A stretch of 5,133 nucleotides of DNA from Solirubrobacteraceae bacterium (GTDB lineage: Bacteria; Actinomycetota; Thermoleophilia; Solirubrobacterales; Solirubrobacteraceae): NCBI GenBank assembly GCA_025928415.1, contig JAICJK010000215.1, positions 1 to 5,133 of the forward strand, given 5' to 3'. A program made the position numbers and the translations under genes. The notes under the pieces were generated by a model. That model worked only from the letters and a program-made list of their open reading frames with translations, ran no database searches and was not told where the DNA came from. Below, one piece after another: positions 4,795-5,133 of the stretch (the stretch's first letter is position 1; each line of letters starts with the position of its first letter).

Positions 4795-5133
4795 GAGGCC
4801 GACTGCCACAGCTCCGAGGCCGGCGCGCCCCGGGTCGCGAGGCCCCCCAGCCCACCGCCGCGCAGGCCGCGGGCCCCGCTCCGGACGACGCCGCGACGAC
4901 GGCGCCCACCGCCGTCCTGCCCCAGGCCGCTCCCGCCCCGGAGCTGCCCGCCGACGTGCCGCGCCCCGAGGCCCAGGCCCCCGAGGGACCGAGCTTCCGC
5001 GACCGCGGCCGCTACCGCCGCCGCCTGCGCTACCTGCGCCGCGTCCGCGAGCTCGGGTTCCGCGACCTCGGCGGCCTGATGCACGACCTGCACCGCTTCG
5101 GACGGGACGGCGCCCGCCTCGTCGAGGGCAAGC
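4791..5133 (+). CDS. Unrecognised protein, N-terminal part (continues past window): disordered Pro/Ala N-terminus, Arg-rich helical segment
   Basis: ATG 4791 opens a frame with no stop to the window edge (114 codons visible). Residues 1-17 are basic (MRGRLPQLRGRRAPGRE), and 18-67 are Ala/Pro/Gln-rich and look disordered. From about 68 a charged Arg-rich segment (FRDRGRYRRRLRYLRRVREL) leads into GFRDLGGLMHDLHRFGRDGA, probably two amphipathic helices with regular Leu/Tyr spacing. There is no signal peptide, membrane helix or catalytic motif in the visible part. The start overlaps the glycosyltransferase stop by ATGA, so translational coupling is likely, and a TATACT box may also give it its own promoter. 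Codon bias towards G/C-ending codons throughout supports a real gene. The family and function are unknown; a nucleic-acid or membrane-surface interaction of the basic region is only a guess. Confidence 0.65.
   Translation, partial: MRGRLPQLRGRRAPGREAPQPTAAQAAGPAPDDAATTAPTAVLPQAAPAPELPADVPRPEAQAPEGPSFRDRGRYRRRLRYLRRVRELGFRDLGGLMHDLHRFGRDGARLVEGK

Overview
The window is very GC-rich DNA with long shadow ORFs in nearly every frame. Gene order and protein style point to a high-GC actinobacterium-like bacterium. The glycosyltransferase and the Flp-type pilin resemble those of Thermoleophilia/Solirubrobacterales; that placement is my inference from protein style and was not tested by a search.

Layout: bases 1-149 hold the 3' end of a plus-strand membrane-protein gene. 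It converges on a minus-strand block across a 107-bp gap (150-256) that contains a 40-bp tandem repeat and an interrupted palindrome. The minus-strand block reads, in transcription order: a small Flp/type IV pilin-like membrane protein (3765-3445), a class I SAM-dependent methyltransferase (3393-2521), glutamate racemase murI (2476-1610), RNase PH rph (1613-849) and the dITP/XTP pyrophosphatase rdgB (838-257). murI and rph overlap by an ATGA, and rph and rdgB are 10 bp apart, so these three look like one translationally coupled housekeeping operon. The methyltransferase and the pilin are each set off by short intergenic gaps with hairpin potential and may be separate units.

From 3829 the plus strand carries a GT4-family glycosyltransferase (3829-4794). 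Its stop codon overlaps the start of a following gene (4791 to the window edge) that I do not recognise: a Pro/Ala-rich N-terminus followed by an Arg-rich, probably helical segment. A TATACT hexamer and a perfect GC hairpin lie just before that second start.

Functionally, murI supplies D-glutamate for peptidoglycan, rph trims tRNA 3' ends, and rdgB removes deaminated purine nucleotides. The methyltransferase and glycosyltransferase are plausible cell-surface glycan enzymes, but no sugar pathway is visible here. I see no RNA gene, CRISPR array, transposase or obvious new multi-gene system. The most unusual items are the convergent-gap repeat, the orphan pilin with a long basic leader, and the junction after the glycosyltransferase.
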